From: an uncultured Fretibacterium sp.
GTDB taxonomy: Bacteria > Synergistota > Synergistia > Synergistales > Aminobacteriaceae
DNA: 30,209 bases
NCBI RefSeq assembly: GCF_963548695.1
Contig: NZ_CAUUWA010000027.1
Span: forward strand, 1 to 30,209
Direction of reading: 5' to 3'
Within the stretch, counting starts at the first letter, position 1. Every line of letters starts with the position of its first letter. Under the pieces are notes generated by a model. That model searched no databases and was not told the origin of the DNA. It was given only the letters and a program-made list of their open reading frames with translations. Below are positions 1-8,081 of this stretch, piece after piece. The translations under genes were made by a program, and so were the position numbers.

Positions 1-7
1 TTGAAAG

Positions 8-50
8 ACGAGCGAGGAGCCCCGGTACTATACCGGGGCTCCTCGCTCGT
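8..50 (-). terminator. Strong (probably bidirectional) terminator after the RpiR-type regulator
   Basis: A perfect 20-bp inverted repeat (arms 8-27 and 31-50) with a 3-base loop lies 26 bases beyond the stop of the minus-strand regulator gene. On the minus strand the stem is followed by CTTTCAA and on the plus strand by TTTGTCTT, so it can work in both directions. It closes the catabolic locus on the left. Confidence 0.85.
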
Positions 51-76
51 TTGTCTTGCCTTATCCCAAGTTGCTC

Positions 77-919
77 TCATGTCCTTTTGATATAAACATC
101 CTGAGCCTTCCAGATGGCCTCCAGCTTTTCCAGGCGTTCCTGTCCCTCCCCGCCCGTGGCCCTGAAGGTGGAAAGGATGAGACAGTTGACCATTGAAAGG
201 GGAACGACCAGGGAGTCGATGAAGGAGACCAGCCGATAGGGCATCGTCAGCGCACACGCGGCATATTCGGCAAGAGGACTCCCCATGTCATCGGTCAGAG
301 CGGCTACGGTCAGTCCGCGCTCGTGCGCAAAGCGAAGCATGTCGACGGTCCATTTCGTGTAGCGGGGGAAGCTGATCCCGACCACGACACTGCTCTGCGG
401 CGCCATCGCGAGTTCCTCATAGGCATTGCCCCGTTCCAGGCTTCTGACTCTTGGCAGAAACCAAGATAAATAGAATGAAAGATAGTAGCCTATTGTGAAA
501 GAACTTCTGGCAGAACAGACGTAGACGGCCGAGGCCGAGGCAAGGAGAGAGCCCATCTCCTCCAACTTTTTCTCGTCGAAATCCTCACGAACGGAATTCA
601 GGGCCTTGAGTTCCTTATCCAGGATGGAGTCATAGAACCCCTTGGGATTCAGAACATGGATATCCTTTGAGCGCTCCGTCGTAGAAAGCCTGTCCATCAG
701 CGTCTGCGAGAGGTCCGCCCTAAAATCCTGATACCGTTCGAACCCCAGCAGGCGGACGAAGCGAACGACGCTCGCCTCGCTCACTCTGGCAAATTTTCCC
801 AACTGTGATGCAGTCATGAATGCTACTTCATCAAAAGCATCCAGCACGCAGGCCGCCAACCTTTTTTGAACCCCGGACATCTTGGCGCTTTTCTGTCGGA
901 TACGTTCTTTTATATTCAT
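77..919 (-). CDS. MurR/RpiR-family transcriptional regulator (HTH + SIS domains)
   Basis: The 280-residue product has the RpiR layout. An N-terminal HTH_6 domain (about residues 1-77) contains the recognition-helix pattern SEASVVRFVRLLGF, and a SIS domain follows (about 120-255) with CSARSSF and the GISFPRYTKW segment. Length is normal for the family. The start is an ATG preceded by GAGGGGA with 4 bases between. SIS domains of this family bind phosphosugars in the studied cases. Here the gene lies directly downstream of an amino-acid catabolic operon and is separated from it by a hairpin, so I infer that it controls that operon and senses an unknown ligand, perhaps not a sugar phosphate. Family assignment is firm; target and effector are inference. 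Confidence 0.9.
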   Translation of the reverse strand: MNIKERIRQKSAKMSGVQKRLAACVLDAFDEVAFMTASQLGKFARVSEASVVRFVRLLGFERYQDFRADLSQTLMDRLSTTERSKDIHVLNPKGFYDSILDKELKALNSVREDFDEKKLEEMGSLLASASAVYVCSARSSFTIGYYLSFYLSWFLPRVRSLERGNAYEELAMAPQSSVVVGISFPRYTKWTVDMLRFAHERGLTVAALTDDMGSPLAEYAACALTMPYRLVSFIDSLVVPLSMVNCLILSTFRATGGEGQERLEKLEAIWKAQDVYIKRT

Positions 920-957
920 ACTATCCCCTCGCTTCCGGATATCCCCCTAAAATCAAT

Positions 958-985
958 GTGCAGGATGTCTTAAAACACCCTGCAC
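958..985 (-). terminator. Hairpin terminator between the C69 dipeptidase gene and the regulator
   Basis: The 11-base arms (958-968 and 975-985) enclose a 6-base loop. On the minus strand all 11 pairs form, one of them G-U, and are followed by ATTGATTTT. On the plus strand one pair is A-C, but a run of seven T follows. No plus-strand gene precedes it, so it most likely ends the catabolic operon ahead of the regulator gene. Partial read-through into the regulator is possible, and the regulator's own promoter would have to lie at or within this short gap. Confidence 0.65.
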
Positions 986-1052
986 GTTTTTTTCTGTTCT
1001 AGATTTTACACCTGCTACCGGTCCTCGACCAAATAGTCAGCTGTCCCTGTGA

Positions 1053-2468
1053 TCACCAGGACAACTCTTCATGCGAAAAATGGCGGTGCATGCCCTGGGC
1101 TATCTCCGTATTTAGACGCTCAGCCAGGATATCGGCGATCTCCAATGCCCGGCGTGCAAGGGAATCCGCAAAAAGCCCCAGCATGCGGCGGGCTCGTCCG
1201 GGATCGGTCTCCCAGGCCTTCAGTGCGGCCTCCTCAAGGCCGGACTTCAGGGCGAAAGCCTCCTCCTCCAATACCTGCCACTCGGCGGCGACCCCAGGAA
1301 ACAGCTCACGGAAATTTACCATGGCCAGGTTGGTAAGCGTCCTGAAGCGCCAGAAGGCGGAGTGCGCGTCGTACTCGGGGGAGGCCGTCATATAGGGGGC
1401 CGGAAGCGCCTCCACGCCGAAATGCAGGGGAATGTAGGGTGACGTGTGAGGGCTCCCCAAAAGCCCCCACAGGACGGCGCCGACGTCCGCGGGCATCCCT
1501 TTGCGGAGCTCGATGACGTCGGAGTGCACGCAGCTGGGCACTGCAATGGGCCTGTGCCGGCCAAAGCCGCCCTCGGCCGGAAACGCGTCGTACTCCGTGC
1601 CCTCGAAGTGATCCCGCAGGGCTCCCATAAGATCCCGGACGCTCAGCTTCCTCTCGGGCCGCACAAACAACGGGAATTTCTGGGAGAGCGGGTCGAATTT
1701 GGAGGCAGGATTGAAACGGCGCAAGGCTCCCCAGAGCCGACGGGCGTTGAGATACTCGATTCCTTTGAGCTCGCGCATCCTTCCGCCGAAGGCCTCGGCG
1801 AAATCGAGCCCCTCCTTCGTCCGTGCCTTTGAGGACCTCTGCAGGCGCTCGACCAGCCCGGGAGAGCAAATCACGTTCTCGGTGTCGGAGGGGTCGAAGA
1901 CACCGATGCGGTATCCGTTGCTCTGGACCATATAAGCATCGTCCGGGACCCGGACCGCAAGCCAGCAACTCCCGCCCCCGGCCTCAATGTACCAGGATTC
2001 CCGTGTGTCGGCAATGCCGACCCCGCAGGTGTAGGAGATGCCGCACTCGTTGTAGATGCGGCCTATCCACTCCACACACTCCCGGGCCGTTCGGCTGCGC
2101 TGCAGCGCGATATAGCGGGTGGCACCGGAGATTCCCCTGGGGTTCAGGGGATCCAAGGCCTCTGCCTCCGCAGAACGGTCGTACCCCAGGTCGACGCCTC
2201 CGGCCACGGCGACCTGATGTTCGTTGACGGCAACGGCATCCCCCTCCATGTAACCACGCCAAACTTTGAGGATGCTGCATGCATACGTCTCAGGAACCTG
2301 AGGCAGCGTCAGATGCTCGGAGACGGCAATAGTACTCCCCCTCTCATGATGTCGAGTGGGAAGAAACTCGAAGAGAGCGGCATGATGCCCCTGAAGGTCG
2401 TTATTATGGGCACAGAGCGTATGCCCTTCCTCCGTTGCATTCCTGCCGGTCAGGATCATGTAGCACAT
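1053..2468 (-). CDS. C69-family dipeptidase (Ntn hydrolase)
   Basis: The 471-residue product starts MCYMILTGRNATEEGHT and soon has CAHNND. This matches peptidase family C69 (PepD-like dipeptidases), in which a near-N-terminal cysteine becomes the nucleophile. Here Cys2 would be exposed by removal of Met1, with no propeptide. No signal peptide is seen, so it should act in the cytoplasm, releasing amino acids from dipeptides. GGGAG lies 6 bases before the ATG. The stop codon of the upstream permease gene is only 12 bases away, so the two genes are surely co-transcribed: a permease plus a dipeptidase. It is the last gene of the long minus-strand operon. Family is clear; substrate specificity cannot be read from sequence. 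Confidence 0.88.
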   Translation of the reverse strand: MCYMILTGRNATEEGHTLCAHNNDLQGHHAALFEFLPTRHHERGSTIAVSEHLTLPQVPETYACSILKVWRGYMEGDAVAVNEHQVAVAGGVDLGYDRSAEAEALDPLNPRGISGATRYIALQRSRTARECVEWIGRIYNECGISYTCGVGIADTRESWYIEAGGGSCWLAVRVPDDAYMVQSNGYRIGVFDPSDTENVICSPGLVERLQRSSKARTKEGLDFAEAFGGRMRELKGIEYLNARRLWGALRRFNPASKFDPLSQKFPLFVRPERKLSVRDLMGALRDHFEGTEYDAFPAEGGFGRHRPIAVPSCVHSDVIELRKGMPADVGAVLWGLLGSPHTSPYIPLHFGVEALPAPYMTASPEYDAHSAFWRFRTLTNLAMVNFRELFPGVAAEWQVLEEEAFALKSGLEEAALKAWETDPGRARRMLGLFADSLARRALEIADILAERLNTEIAQGMHRHFSHEELSW

Positions 2469-2480
2469 GTCGGTCTCCCG

Positions 2481-3728
2481 TTACCAGCCGGCGGGAAGCA
2501 TACCCATGGTCTGAAGGATGGCATACACCGCGGCGCCTCCGAAGAGGACATAGATGAGGAATCGCAGGATCGGATGATAAAACGCGCCGCAGATCCACTC
2601 TGGATCGCGGTCTCCATATAGACGAGCCTTGGCCAGCATTGGGATGGGAAGGATGGACATGATCACCCCGGCGAAAGCCCCCGTGTAAAACAGGGCATTG
2701 ACAAAGTCGACCATTCCCGAATAGGCAAGATAAAAAGGCGGAACAATAACCATGAGCAGAGCGACGATCCGGTAGCGCGGGTTGTGCTCGTCGGGGAACT
2801 TCAGGCGATCGACGATATTTGTCAAAAGCGTTTCGCCAATAGTCCAGAAGGAGGTCATCATGGCACAAAGGGCAAACAGGTTGGCCGTGAAGTAGGCCCA
2901 CTGTCCCAAGGCCTCTCCCCAAGCAATCGTCACCACCTGCGACACGCTTTCCTTCCCTTGAAGCCCGATGGCCGCCATCGGAATGCCCGCAAACAAAAGA
3001 AAACTGAAGATACGCCCCACCCCGATCGCTCTGGGCATCCTCCTGATATCTCCGGAGGCTGCGAATCCCCGCGTCAGCTCGGGAACCAGATACTGCGAAA
3101 TGTAGGAGAAGATGGTCAGGTTGAACACCGGGATGCCGTAATACCAGTTGCGCTCGATCAGCTTGGCCAACGCAAAATTCTCATTCACTATCGAGGCCGA
3201 TATCAGGATCACCATTAACAGGCCCATACAGACCGTCAACGCCTTCTCCGCCCTCCCCGTGGCCCTCAAACCCAGCCACACGACGATCGTCGAGGGGATA
3301 AAAAAGAGCAGGCTTCCGATCTGAGGGCTGATTTCGTAGGCACTCAGGAAGCTGCTGAGGATCCTTCCGCTGCCGGTCGTATAAGCGATGAGACACCCTA
3401 TGGAGTTGACGGCGACGGCTGCAAAGAGAATCCAGGAACCAGCCTGTCCCAAATACCTCTCGGCAAGCCCACTGACCTGTAGCGGCTTGCGGGTTCTCAA
3501 TGTCGTCTCGACTGTGTACAGCATTGAGATCGTCGTGAAAATGGCAGTGATTATCAACCAGAAGACAAGAATCGGCCATCCTGCTTTCCGCGCTCCGTAC
3601 GCCAGGGCGAGCACACCGGATCCGATGTCCGTCCCAACGATCATCGCCACGCCCTCCCAGAACGTCAAAGGTTCAAGTTTCAGCGAACCTACTTCAAAGC
3701 CATGCTCTATAACCTTCTTGTCCTCCAT
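2481..3728 (-). CDS. Amino acid permease, aromatic amino acid (HAAAP/Trp_Tyr_perm)-like
   Basis: This is a 415-residue integral membrane protein with about 11 hydrophobic segments. The first segment holds the unwound-helix motif GTDIGSGVLALAYGARKAGW, typical of the APC-superfamily tyrosine/tryptophan/serine transporters, so a proton- or sodium-coupled amino acid importer is likely. I chose the ATG at 3728 because GGGAGTG precedes it at good spacing and MEDKKVIEHG is a plausible start. The open frame continues 21 codons further upstream, but those residues look untranslated. It sits between the TRAP permease gene and the dipeptidase gene. It may import a second amino acid or, as often in fermenters, exchange substrate and product. 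The substrate is inferred only at family level. Confidence 0.85.
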   Translation of the reverse strand: MEDKKVIEHGFEVGSLKLEPLTFWEGVAMIVGTDIGSGVLALAYGARKAGWPILVFWLIITAIFTTISMLYTVETTLRTRKPLQVSGLAERYLGQAGSWILFAAVAVNSIGCLIAYTTGSGRILSSFLSAYEISPQIGSLLFFIPSTIVVWLGLRATGRAEKALTVCMGLLMVILISASIVNENFALAKLIERNWYYGIPVFNLTIFSYISQYLVPELTRGFAASGDIRRMPRAIGVGRIFSFLLFAGIPMAAIGLQGKESVSQVVTIAWGEALGQWAYFTANLFALCAMMTSFWTIGETLLTNIVDRLKFPDEHNPRYRIVALLMVIVPPFYLAYSGMVDFVNALFYTGAFAGVIMSILPIPMLAKARLYGDRDPEWICGAFYHPILRFLIYVLFGGAAVYAILQTMGMLPAGW

Positions 3729-3762
3729 CAGCAAAACACTCCCTTCTCTTTCATGCTCAGCA

Positions 3763-3785
3763 GCGGAATGGGTACCCCACTCCGC
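3763..3785 (-). other. Intercistronic hairpin between the TRAP permease and amino acid permease genes
   Basis: Ten-base arms (3763-3772 and 3776-3785, GCGGAATGGG and CCCACTCCGC) pair fully on the minus-strand RNA, with one G-U, around a 3-base loop. No T-run follows on the minus strand, so it is not a standard terminator. It may act in mRNA processing or stability, or as partial attenuation. Confidence 0.55.
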
Positions 3786-3803
3786 CCCCAAAGAAAATGC
3801 GCC

Positions 3804-5762
3804 CTACGGCACTCGCGCCTCTCTTCGCCCCTTCCAGGCTTTTTGTTTCAGATATACAGCCACAAGGAATCCCACCCCGACGCAGTTGGCGACGAGGGAA
3901 GGGTATAGGATCAGGAACGGAATCGACAGGAGCAGGAGACGTTCCACAATATTGAGATCGTCGATCAGGAAGCCCTGCACCGCCGAGGCTAATCCAATGA
4001 CTCCCAACAGCGCAGTCACACACCCGAGAATAATCTGGAGCACGTCGCCCTGGAGGAGGAGATAGGGGTTGTAGACGAACATATAGGGAACGATGAACCC
4101 TGCAATTGCGACGAGCAAGGCCGTGAATCCCGTTTTGAGGGCCTTGGCGCGTGCTATTCCGGCCGCGGCGTAGGTCGCCAGGGCTACGGGAGGCGTAACG
4201 TCCGCCAGGACCCCGAAGTAAAGGCAGAACAAATGTGCCGACATCATGGGCACCCCCATCTGAGCCAGGGCCGGGGCTGCCAGGGTCGACGTGATGATAT
4301 ACTGCGCCGTAGTCGGAACTCCCATCCCCAGCACGATGGATCCGACCATCGTCAGGAAAAGCGCCATCGGCAGGATTCCGCCCGACAGGCTGAGGACATA
4401 GGATGAGAAGGAGAGCCCTACGCCTGTGATGCCGATGACACCAATCATGATGCCCGAGCAGGCACAGGCCGCCGCAACCTCGATGGCGCTGAGCCCTCCC
4501 TCGATCAAGGTTGCCAGAATGCGCCTCGGCGTCATACGCTGTTCCGGTTTTCCGAACCAGGAGACCACGATCAGCAGAAGGATGGAATAGAACACCGCCA
4601 AAGTGGGAGAATAACCATAGGCCAGGAACACGATCAGCGTAAGGATGGGAAGAAGCAGAAACCAGCCCCTCTTCATAATCGCCCCTATCCTGGGAAGGGA
4701 ACTGCTGTCCAGCCGTTTCATGTGCATCTTGCCGGCCCGGAAATGCACCATGGCGATGATGGAGATGAAGTAGAGCAGCGCGGGGATAGCTGCAGCGACG
4801 ACGATATCCCAATAGGATATCCCCAGGAACTGTGCCATGATGAAGGCCGCCGCACCCATGACGGGAGGCATGACCTGGCCCCCTGTAGAGGCCGACGCAA
4901 CGACGGCCCCGGCGAATTCCGCCCTGTAGCCGCCCTGCTTCATCAGAGGGATGGTGAAGGCCCCCGTCGTTACCGCGTTGGCCACGGAGCTTCCTGATAC
5001 TGTGCCCATGAGTGCGCTGGCGACGACGGCCGCCTTGCCCGCTCCGCCTTGGCTGCGTCCTGTTAGTGCCACGGCCAGGTCGATGAAGAACTGCCCGGCC
5101 CCCGAGGTGTTCAAAAACGCGCCGAAGAGAACGAACAGGAAGATGAAGGAGGCCGAGACACCGAGCGGTACCCCAAAGATGCCGTCCGTCCGGAGGTAGA
5201 GGAACGGAGCAAGTTCATCCAAAGTAAAACCCCTGTGAGCCAGCATCCCGGGGAAATAGCGGCCGTACAGGGCGTAGACGATGGCGATGATAGCCATGAT
5301 GGGCAAGGGCCAGCCCATTGAACGCCTCACGCCCTCCAGCACCAGGAGCGTCATGATAATACCGAGGACGACGTCGGACGTAACAGCCGCCCCCTCGCGC
5401 ATCGCGATGGCCTCCCAGTTGATGATGATGTTCAGACAGCCCACAGCCATGAGGGCTGCAAAAGCCCAATCCCAGATATCGATTCTCTCCTTCGGCCTGC
5501 TTCGGAACATGGGGTACCGAAGAAAGAGGAGCACCCCCATGAAGAGCCAGTGCCAGGAACGCTGATACATGGCGGCCAGCTGCCCGAAGGCGGCCGTATA
5601 GAGGTGAAAGAGGGAGGCCGTGAGGGCCAGACCGCAGATCAGAATGTTGCTCCAACCCGTCAGGTGCCGTTTGGGACTTTCCATTTTGTCCAGCAGGGCC
5701 TCTCCATTGCCAGGAGCTGACCCCGAATTGAGAGCGCCGTTCTTGTCCATCGCATCGCTCAT
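3804..5762 (-). CDS. TRAP transporter permease, fused 4TM/12TM (DctQM-type) subunit
   Basis: The 652-residue polytopic protein corresponds to the fused small and large membrane subunits of TAXI-type TRAP transporters. About four helices (residues 30-130) precede the large 12-helix domain, with motifs such as GGAGKAAVVASALMGTVSGS and MPPVMGAAAFIMA that mark the DctM-like transport domain. With the TAXI protein encoded just upstream it forms a sodium-driven, high-affinity importer in the inner membrane, probably for a carboxylate or amino acid. The ATG at 5762 lies 8 bases after AGGAG. A second ATG two codons earlier is only 2 bases from it and is less likely. The gene lies 97 bases downstream of the binding-protein gene, with a strong hairpin between. 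Confidence 0.93.
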   Translation of the reverse strand: MSDAMDKNGALNSGSAPGNGEALLDKMESPKRHLTGWSNILICGLALTASLFHLYTAAFGQLAAMYQRSWHWLFMGVLLFLRYPMFRSRPKERIDIWDWAFAALMAVGCLNIIINWEAIAMREGAAVTSDVVLGIIMTLLVLEGVRRSMGWPLPIMAIIAIVYALYGRYFPGMLAHRGFTLDELAPFLYLRTDGIFGVPLGVSASFIFLFVLFGAFLNTSGAGQFFIDLAVALTGRSQGGAGKAAVVASALMGTVSGSSVANAVTTGAFTIPLMKQGGYRAEFAGAVVASASTGGQVMPPVMGAAAFIMAQFLGISYWDIVVAAAIPALLYFISIIAMVHFRAGKMHMKRLDSSSLPRIGAIMKRGWFLLLPILTLIVFLAYGYSPTLAVFYSILLLIVVSWFGKPEQRMTPRRILATLIEGGLSAIEVAAACACSGIMIGVIGITGVGLSFSSYVLSLSGGILPMALFLTMVGSIVLGMGVPTTAQYIITSTLAAPALAQMGVPMMSAHLFCLYFGVLADVTPPVALATYAAAGIARAKALKTGFTALLVAIAGFIVPYMFVYNPYLLLQGDVLQIILGCVTALLGVIGLASAVQGFLIDDLNIVERLLLLSIPFLILYPSLVANCVGVGFLVAVYLKQKAWKGRREARVP

Positions 5763-5808
5763 ACGCATTTCTCCTTTCAAAAGACGAATAAGGGCCGCTG
5801 CTGCACAG

Positions 5809-5838
5809 AAGGGACAGGGAGATCGCTCCCTGTCCCTT
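5809..5838 (-). other. Strong intercistronic hairpin between TAXI binding protein and TRAP permease genes
   Basis: Perfect 12-bp arms (AAGGGACAGGGA at 5809-5820 and TCCCTGTCCCTT at 5827-5838) enclose a 6-base loop. On the minus strand the stem is followed by CTGTGCAGCA, with no T-run. Its position just after the binding-protein stop codon resembles the stabilising or partial-stop hairpins that let other uptake operons make more binding protein than permease. Confidence 0.75.
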
Positions 5839-5859
5839 CCCGAATGCATGCAAGGTCAG

Positions 5860-6816
5860 CTATTTTACCTCGATGCCCTGCTCCCGGAAGTACTTGACCG
5901 CTCCTCCGACGAAGGGGATGATCCCGACGCTTGCCTCCTGCGGCACAAAGTGCTCGGCCTGGGGAGTCACCTTCAGGAAGGCCCCCTTGTTGTCCATCAG
6001 AGTTTTGAGGATGTTGTAGGAGAGTGTTTCGCCCATCTTCTCGTTCACGACGAGGAAATTGCCGTCCGCCACGGTCAGCACGTCCTCGTTTTGCTTGGCG
6101 TAGGTCCCCGCCGCGATGGTATAGGGGAAGAGGAAAGGATTCTTCTCCACGACCTTTTCGACCAGCTCCTTGGGCAACGGGACCAGGACGACATCACGGA
6201 CCGCGGCAACCTCCAGAACCGCCGAGCCGGGGGCCGCAAAGTTCCAGAACACCGCATCCACGTGCCCGTCCTTCAGCGCCGTAGCCCCTTCGGGCTGGGT
6301 CAGCTGCTGCTTCTGGATGTCCTTATCCGGATCGATGCCCGCAGCCTCGAGGATCAGAAGGCTCAACACCTGGTCCCCGCCTCCGGGCGCTCCCAGCGAG
6401 ACCTTCTTGCCCCGGATGTCCTCAAACTTCGTGATGCCGGTCTTGGTGGTCGTCACCAAGTGCTGGGGAGCGGGATACATGTTCATCAGGGTACGGAGCG
6501 GTAGCTTGCCGTCGTCCTTGAAGACCTCGACGCCGCTATAGGCCTGCCACAGGGTGGACCCCATGCTCATGCCGATCTCGGCCTTTCCGGATGCGATGAG
6601 CCGGCAGTTCTCCTTGGAGGCTGCGGTCGAACGGGAATTGGCCTTCACATCGATCCCGGCGTTGCTCAGCACCTCGGCCATCGCACCGCCGAGCGGGTAA
6701 TATGTCCCTCCGACGCCTCCGGAGGCGATCGTGACGAACTCGACGGCCCAGGCGCAGGTCGCCGCAAGGATCACGGAGATCAAAACAAAACCCATCAACG
6801 CAAAATACTTCTTCAT
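5860..6816 (-). CDS. TAXI-family TRAP transporter solute-binding protein
   Basis: The 318-residue product has a signal peptide (MKKYF, hydrophobic core to about residue 20, likely cut after AWA at 22-24). The mature part begins with VEFVTIASGGVGGTYYPLG, the hallmark of TAXI (TRAP-associated extracytoplasmic immunogenic) proteins. The second-lobe segment GKKVSLGAPGGGDQ and later VDAVFWNFAAPG also match. It should bind the substrate in the periplasm and deliver it to the fused permease encoded next. GAAGGAG lies 10 bases before the ATG, backed by GGGAGG. Known TAXI ligands include glutamate and other carboxylates. With an aminotransferase and CoA-transferase in the same operon, an amino or oxo carboxylic acid is the best guess here, by inference only. 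Confidence 0.93.
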   Translation of the reverse strand: MKKYFALMGFVLISVILAATCAWAVEFVTIASGGVGGTYYPLGGAMAEVLSNAGIDVKANSRSTAASKENCRLIASGKAEIGMSMGSTLWQAYSGVEVFKDDGKLPLRTLMNMYPAPQHLVTTTKTGITKFEDIRGKKVSLGAPGGGDQVLSLLILEAAGIDPDKDIQKQQLTQPEGATALKDGHVDAVFWNFAAPGSAVLEVAAVRDVVLVPLPKELVEKVVEKNPFLFPYTIAAGTYAKQNEDVLTVADGNFLVVNEKMGETLSYNILKTLMDNKGAFLKVTPQAEHFVPQEASVGIIPFVGGAVKYFREQGIEVK

Positions 6817-6857
6817 CCTCCCACACGCTCCTTCATTTTTTATATTTTTGGCGCAGA

Positions 6858-6886
6858 TAAACGGGGGGATAAACCAACCCCGTTTA
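6858..6886 (-). other. Intercistronic hairpin at the thiolase stop codon
   Basis: Nine-base arms (TAAACGGGG at 6858-6866 and CCCCGTTTA at 6878-6886) pair around an 11-base loop. The right arm contains the thiolase stop codon. On the minus strand it is followed by TCTGCGCC rather than a T-run. It separates the metabolic from the transport part of the operon and could set differential expression. Confidence 0.55.
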
Positions 6887-8065
6887 CAGACGTTTCACGA
6901 CCATGGCGACCCCCTGCCCCCCCCCGATACAGGCGCTGGCGATGCCCAGCTCCTTATCCATGCGGATGAGGGAGTAAAGCAGGGTGGTCAGGATCTTCAT
7001 CCCCGTGGCGCCGATGGGGTGCCCCAGAGCGACGGCGCCGCCGCAAGGGTTGAGTTTTTTCATGTCAAAAGGCATCTTGCGGTGGCAAGCCAAAATTTGG
7101 GCTGCGAATGCCTCGTTGATCTCGATCAAGTCCATATCCTCCAGGGTCAGGCCGCTCTTCTCCAGGGCCTTTGGCATCGCGACGACCGGTCCCAGGCCCA
7201 TGTGAAGCGCATCGAGCGCCCCCGAGGCGTAGCCCACGATCTCCGCCAAGGGCTTGAGCCCTTGGGCTTTAGCCCAATCGGAATCGGCGATGACGCCGGC
7301 GCTGCCCGCGTCGCACAGGGCGGAGCTGCTGCCCGCCGTGACGGTCCCATCCTTCTTAAATATAGCCGGCAGCTTTGCCAGTGCCTCCACGGAGGTGTCC
7401 GGACGCGGGATCTCGTCGACATCCACGACAATCTCGCCCTTTTTCTTATCCTTGAGGACGACCGAGACGATTTCATTTTTGAACCATCCCTCGGCGACGG
7501 CGCGGGAGGCTTTCCGGTGACTCTCGCAGGCGTATTCGTCCTGCTCGGCCCGGGTGATTCCGCCCTCCTCGGCCAGGACCTCGGCTGTCGCGCCCATCAG
7601 CATCCCCGCGAGCGGGCACAGAAATCCATCCTTATGAAGGACGTCCGCGGCCGACTTCTCGCCCATGCGAAAGCCCCAGCGCGCATCGGACAGGATATAG
7701 GGCACGTTGGATGCGCTCTCCATCCCTCCGGCGACCCCTGCGGAGATATCCCCCAGCCGAATTCGATCGGCGATCAGCATTGCTGCCTTGAGGCCGGAGC
7801 CGCAGCGTTTGTTGATCGTAAAGGCCGGGATCTCCACGGGGAGCCCCGCGCGGTGTTCGGCGATGCGGGCGGGGTTGGCCCCCACACCGCTCTGCCAACC
7901 ATTGCCCAAGATGACCTCTCCGATTACGTTGGGTTCTACGCCGGCCCGACGCACTGCCTCGGCGACGGCAATTCCCCCGAGCGCCGGGGCGTCGAGCCCT
8001 TTTAGTGCGCCTCCGAACTTGCCTCCCGGCGTCCTGCAGGCGCTCAAAATCACGGGTTTTCCCAT
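6884..8065 (-). CDS. Thiolase (acetyl-CoA C-acetyltransferase type)
   Basis: The 393-residue product is a full-length thiolase with all catalytic elements: nucleophile Cys in NKRCGSGLKA (about residue 88), NEAFAAQ, GHPIGATG with the catalytic His, and the second Cys in CIGGGQG near the C-terminus. It would cleave a 3-oxoacyl-CoA with CoA to give acetyl-CoA plus a shortened acyl-CoA, or work in reverse. I prefer the ATG at 8065 (GGAGG 8 bases upstream, and MGKPVILSACRTP fits family N-termini) over the ATG at 8071, which is too close to the ribosome-binding site. It follows the CoA-transferase B gene by 16 bases. The chain length of its substrate cannot be told from sequence; acetoacetyl-CoA is the default. 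Confidence 0.92.
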   Translation of the reverse strand: MGKPVILSACRTPGGKFGGALKGLDAPALGGIAVAEAVRRAGVEPNVIGEVILGNGWQSGVGANPARIAEHRAGLPVEIPAFTINKRCGSGLKAAMLIADRIRLGDISAGVAGGMESASNVPYILSDARWGFRMGEKSAADVLHKDGFLCPLAGMLMGATAEVLAEEGGITRAEQDEYACESHRKASRAVAEGWFKNEIVSVVLKDKKKGEIVVDVDEIPRPDTSVEALAKLPAIFKKDGTVTAGSSSALCDAGSAGVIADSDWAKAQGLKPLAEIVGYASGALDALHMGLGPVVAMPKALEKSGLTLEDMDLIEINEAFAAQILACHRKMPFDMKKLNPCGGAVALGHPIGATGMKILTTLLYSLIRMDKELGIASACIGGGQGVAMVVKRL

Positions 8066-8081
8066 CTGCATCCCCTCCCTC

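Noticed and set aside
8..50. Inverted repeat at the left edge as a transposon end
   Set aside because: It is a short perfect hairpin with a 3-base loop just after a stop codon, with T-rich flanks. No transposase or target duplication is seen, so a terminator explains it.
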